Positions 35,190 through 37,363 of a stretch of DNA of 37,363 nt are shown here, in pieces. Under the pieces are notes generated by a model. That model was not told the origin of the DNA and did no database searches. It saw only the letters and a list, made by a program, of their open reading frames with translations. Where the stretch lies: positions 1 through 37,363 of IMG/VR virus record IMGVR_UViG_3300025127_000103; one strand, given 5' to 3'. Every line of letters begins with the position of its first letter. The first letter of the stretch is position 1. The position numbers and the translations under genes are program-made. The DNA is from a virus.

Positions 35190-35283
35190 TCTTTACGATT
35201 GATTTAAGTACCTTCGCTTGCCCGGCGTGAGCCTTGGATGCTTGCTCAAGCTTTCTTGCGACGGTTAGTATTTTTCTGTGCAT
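35161..35283 (-). CDS. Tiny basic protein, 40 aa
   Basis: The ORF, MHRKILTVARKLEQASKAHA..., ends with KNGKKSKKRG. The KLxxASKxHAxQAKxLKS pattern is familiar from small phage proteins next to tail genes. It overlaps the neighbour by 29 bases and is read in a different frame. Expected role unknown; very cationic. Confidence 0.65.
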   Translation of the reverse strand: MHRKILTVARKLEQASKAHAGQAKVLKSIVKNGKKSKKRG

Positions 35284-35386
35284 TTCTACCCCTTAGTACT
35301 TTGAAGTCAGCCCCAGTAATTTTATTACGAGGTGCAGCAACCCTAGCTATCTTCTTCTGTTTTGGACTGTATTTGCTAAAAGGCAT
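35246..35386 (-). CDS. Tiny basic protein, 46 aa
   Basis: The ORF is MPFSKYSPKQKKIARVAAPR..., with a C-terminal KNTNRRKKA. The M-P-F-x-x-Y-S-x-K-Q-K-K-I-A-R start is a conserved phage pattern known to me. It overlaps the 40-residue gene by 38 bases and shares one base with the upstream gene (TAATG). Cationic, possibly virion DNA-associated. Confidence 0.65.
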   Translation of the reverse strand: MPFSKYSPKQKKIARVAAPRNKITGADFKVLRGRNAQKNTNRRKKA

Positions 35387-35478
35387 TACTTCTTCCTCTT
35401 TTTCATACCCATTTTCTTAGCAACTTTTTTGACTGGCTTTTTACCACCCTTCATCATTTTTCCGTAGTGACCTGGCAT
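35386..35478 (-). CDS. Tiny basic protein, 30 aa
   Basis: MPGHYGKMMKGGKKPVKKVA... has 13 Lys/Arg among 30 residues. It has a strong Shine-Dalgarno (AAGGAG, about 8 bases before ATG), so it is very likely translated. It leads the coupled chain of tiny basic genes that continues leftward to the nozzle. Composition recalls viral DNA-condensing peptides, which is an inference. Confidence 0.65.
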   Translation of the reverse strand: MPGHYGKMMKGGKKPVKKVAKKMGMKKRKK

Positions 35479-35494
35479 TGTATTATCTCCTTGT

Positions 35495-35593
35495 TTATTT
35501 GATTATTGATTTGACCGAAGCTACGAGCTTGGATGCGATTGATTTTATCTTACAGATAAACTTGTCTTTAGTTTTGCAGATGCAGCACTTCAT
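35495..35593 (-). CDS. Tiny Cys-containing peptide, 32 aa
   Basis: The ORF is MKCCICKTKDKFICKIKSIA..., with four cysteines in the first 14 residues (CC-x-C and a later C) and an amphipathic basic helix. It starts just after the stop of the 51-residue membrane gene. It may bind a metal or the membrane surface. It is short, so confidence is modest. Confidence 0.45.
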   Translation of the reverse strand: MKCCICKTKDKFICKIKSIASKLVASVKSIIK

Positions 35594-35595
35594 AA

Positions 35596-35751
35596 TTATT
35601 TCTTTCTTTTATTGTGGAAATCGAAAAGGACTTTTACCTTTTCTGTAAGAGCCTCTAGGTTATAGTGCATCCTCGCCAGCACAACAATGAGCGTAATGAT
35701 GCCAATACCGATAGGCCAGAGGGATGATATGATTTGTAAGGTTTCATTCAT
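35596..35751 (-). CDS. Small membrane protein, 51 aa
   Basis: MNETLQIISSLWPIGIGIIT... has one membrane span (residues about 7-27), then a helical tail (NLEALTEKVKVLFDFHNKRK) that could form a coiled coil. Its ATG overlaps the stop of the holin-like gene (ATGA). It could be a holin partner or spanin-type protein. No family is certain. Confidence 0.65.
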   Translation of the reverse strand: MNETLQIISSLWPIGIGIITLIVVLARMHYNLEALTEKVKVLFDFHNKRKK

Positions 35752-36143
35752 TTAATAGTAGAGGAGCCGAAGTAGAATCCAACAATAGCTAGAACTGTTT
35801 GACGAACCTCTGGTAGTATAAGGTAACCGTTTAGGGTCTCGTATTTGATTCCTTTAAATAGACCAAAGAATCGAGATGTCTCCTGCCCTACAGTAACTCC
35901 CTCTGGGCTGTGAGCCAACAAAAAGGGGGCTACAACGACCGCAAACAGGACGGTGCATACAATGACCCTCCTGACCCACTCACCGCCCCTTGTGGAGGCT
36001 TTCTGGTGGCTTTCGTCAGCGGCTGCTTGTTTCTTGAGCATAGCGTCTACAGTGCTTTGCTGATTGGAAACTAACTGTCCAATCAGTTTAAATATAAAGC
36101 CAGAGGCTCCTCCTCCTAGCATAGCCATAAGTTCGGTAGTCAC
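35748..36143 (-). CDS. Holin-like membrane protein, 131 aa (GTA_holin_3TM-like)
   Basis: The complete copy of the gene cut at the left end. It has a Gly-rich hydrophobic/amphipathic segment (5-25), a charged coil with KKQAAADESHQKAS, a clear span (58-77, RRVIVCTVLFAVVVAPFLLA) and a C-terminal span (113-127, VRQTVLAIVGFYFGSS). Three hydrophobic regions with this spacing resemble holins of the gene-transfer-agent type. GTG start, and ATGA overlap with the 51-residue gene after it. With the lysozyme at 8019 it would complete lysis. Confidence 0.6.
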   Translation of the reverse strand: MTTELMAMLGGGASGFIFKLIGQLVSNQQSTVDAMLKKQAAADESHQKASTRGGEWVRRVIVCTVLFAVVVAPFLLAHSPEGVTVGQETSRFFGLFKGIKYETLNGYLILPEVRQTVLAIVGFYFGSSTIK

Positions 36144-36295
36144 TTCAGTTCTTTAAATAATTTATAAATCGATAGTCCTAAAAAGACAAAAGTCATTATA
36201 CCAACAATCAAGCTGACTGCAGTATTAATGCCTTGTAGCCCCATACAGGCAAAGAATCCAGTTGATCCTACAGTTCCTCTAAGCATAGTATCCAT
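36140..36295 (-). CDS. Small membrane protein, 51 aa, copy 2
   Basis: Nearly identical to 133-288 (two substitutions). The same GTGA-type overlap with the holin-like gene is preserved. Single span at about residues 24-43. This conservation against base differences elsewhere in the repeat shows the gene is functional. Confidence 0.7.
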   Translation of the reverse strand: MDTMLRGTVGSTGFFACMGLQGINTAVSLIVGIMTFVFLGLSIYKLFKELK

Positions 36296-36301
36296 AATTA
36301 T

Positions 36302-36532
36302 TTAGTCCTCATCGGGTAAGGGAGTGTAATGATCAACCGTTGATGACTTCTCGGAATCATCGAGGTCGTAGTCCGTTACGTCCAATGCCCAGGTATGGTC
36401 AATAGTCTCAGCAGGATATGTCATCCAGCGTGTGCCTATACCATTTTTCCAGTAACTGTAGCCCTTCTCCTTGCCTTCTTCGTCGGCTCGTTCAATGGCT
36501 GCCTCTTCGCTTGCGTATATTAAGTAAAGCAT
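36302..36532 (-). CDS. Conserved hypothetical protein, 76 aa, copy 2
   Basis: Homologue of 294-527. It begins MLYLIYASEEAAIERADEEG and differs mainly in its last dozen residues (VDHYTPLPDED). It shares one base with the fibre stop. Between the two copies the gene-start spacer also changed (different bases between 289-293 and 36296-36301), consistent with strain-level divergence. Confidence 0.75.
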   Translation of the reverse strand: MLYLIYASEEAAIERADEEGKEKGYSYWKNGIGTRWMTYPAETIDHTWALDVTDYDLDDSEKSSTVDHYTPLPDED

Positions 36533-37363
36533 TATGATATTCCGTAATGGCCAATAATGTTAGTCTCCAGAGCCACACGGTTTGCGGACTGAAAAGTATC
36601 GTACACTAAGATTTCTCGGCATGTTCCTGTTGGGCTTCTATCTCTTCTGTATTGAGTAGTATTGTCCTTAGTAGCATTCATAATTCCAATATTCTTTGAA
36701 CTGTTTAAGGTAAGGCCACTCTCATAAGCAAAATCCTGTTTGTTTCCATTTACTGATAATTCAGAAATAGGACCTGATACACCATCTTCAAAAGTAACAA
36801 ACGCAAGAAAGTCCTGGGCTGAAGCTCCCACGGTGACGGTAGTTGAACTAGTATTTCGTATAGTTTCAGTAGTACTTGTTTCGTTTCTAAAAAGAACTGT
36901 TCCAGTAGTTGAACTGTCAGTATTAGCTCTAATAGATATTCCTGCAGTTCCAGGGGGAAAATCTTGAATACCTCTAGTTCCTCCAAGAAGATTTCTGTCT
37001 GCAGAAGCTGTTGCTATAGTTACCTTACCTACAAAAACATAAGTAAATGGGTCTAATTGACTTTGACTGAGAGGAACAAATAACCTTTTATTGTTTGTAT
37101 CCGATGAGTCAGCGTGGGTAAACTTTAATCCATCTTGAAATACTCCCTCATCAACGATAATAGGTTGGAATGATGCAGTGCTTTGAATTGAATCCCTGCT
37201 TTGACCTGACTGGTCATACCATCTTTCTACAAGACCGTTTACCTTGTCATTCGTTGGGTCAAACCCATCAGGTAGGTTAATGCCGTGCGCTGAACCCATA
37301 TTAGCTTCAATAGCTGTGCGATTATTTGTTTGATCAGTAGTGTAAATAATCATTTCCTGGCAG
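36532..37363 (-). CDS. Tail fibre C-terminal part, alternative allele (cut by window end)
   Basis: The frame is open to the right edge, so this is the last 277 codons of a fibre. It begins within EMIIYTTDQTNNRTAIEANM, equivalent to residues about 741-760 of the left fibre, and shares GFDPTNDKVNG and WYDQ with it. After that the LamG module is a different sequence (for example FTYVFVGKVTIATASADRNL and the C-terminal TCREILVYDTFQSANRVALE), though it ends with the same type of HYGIS terminus. It carries the same kind of receptor-binding module with a different predicted surface. Confidence 0.85.
   Translation of the reverse strand, partial: CQEMIIYTTDQTNNRTAIEANMGSAHGINLPDGFDPTNDKVNGLVERWYDQSGQSRDSIQSTASFQPIIVDEGVFQDGLKFTHADSSDTNNKRLFVPLSQSQLDPFTYVFVGKVTIATASADRNLLGGTRGIQDFPPGTAGISIRANTDSSTTGTVLFRNETSTTETIRNTSSTTVTVGASAQDFLAFVTFEDGVSGPISELSVNGNKQDFAYESGLTLNSSKNIGIMNATKDNTTQYRRDRSPTGTCREILVYDTFQSANRVALETNIIGHYGIS

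Larger units (their letters stand above)
36008..37363. repeat. Right copy of the non-identical terminal repeat
   Basis: Base 36008 aligns with base 1. Scattered substitutions and small indels, plus a replaced fibre module of different length, separate it from the left copy. It is best explained as circular-genome overlap between strain variants, or a duplicated fibre-lysis cassette. Confidence 0.85.

Overview
This window is almost certainly a near-complete genome of an uncultured, probably marine, tailed phage of podovirus type. The evidence is small and large terminase subunits, a P22-like portal, a scaffold, an SU10-like major capsid protein, a long nozzle/needle-like protein, a very large internal virion protein and LamG-rich tail fibres, beside a compact replication and recombination block. 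I see no integrase, DNA polymerase, primase or phage RNA polymerase, so replication must lean on host enzymes. The host is unknown. A tRNA-like RNA at 16054-16120 resembles, from memory, the ends of Chlamydiae/Verrucomicrobia tmRNA, which weakly suggests a PVC-group host.

Layout: late genes run leftward from about 13735 to base 1 (small terminase, large terminase, portal, lysozyme, scaffold, capsid, decoration protein, connector, fibre, lysis-type membrane proteins). They continue leftward from about 37363 to 23906 (a second fibre/lysis copy, a cluster of tiny basic proteins, nozzle, internal virion proteins). The two ends, 1-~1265 and 36008-37363, are homologous but not identical. Joining base 1 to about 36007 gives one unbroken late operon and a circular map of about 36.0 kb. 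The redundant ends then look like two alleles of the fibre-tip region, although a real tandem duplication is not excluded.

Early genes run rightward from 13812 to 23718. First comes a 750-bp control region with divergent promoters, a palindromic operator and a possible small RNA. Next are five small genes, most separated by a two-hairpin module, then the tmRNA-like RNA. A regulated promoter with a 21-bp iteron array follows at 16672-16793. After it come a PD-(D/E)XK exonuclease, a dNTP pyrophosphohydrolase-like protein, a second nuclease, endonuclease VII, an ERF annealing protein, an SSB-like protein, a C5 cytosine methyltransferase with a long gene-like ORF nested in the +1 frame, a DnaB helicase and an HNH protein. 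Early and late units converge at 23719-23905, which holds a promoter, a possible second small RNA and two terminators.

The most interesting signals are the alanine-type tRNA-like domain lacking a tmRNA body, the fully overlapping ORF in the methyltransferase, the swapped receptor-binding module in the non-identical ends, the iteron array, and the recurrent covarying double-hairpin module.
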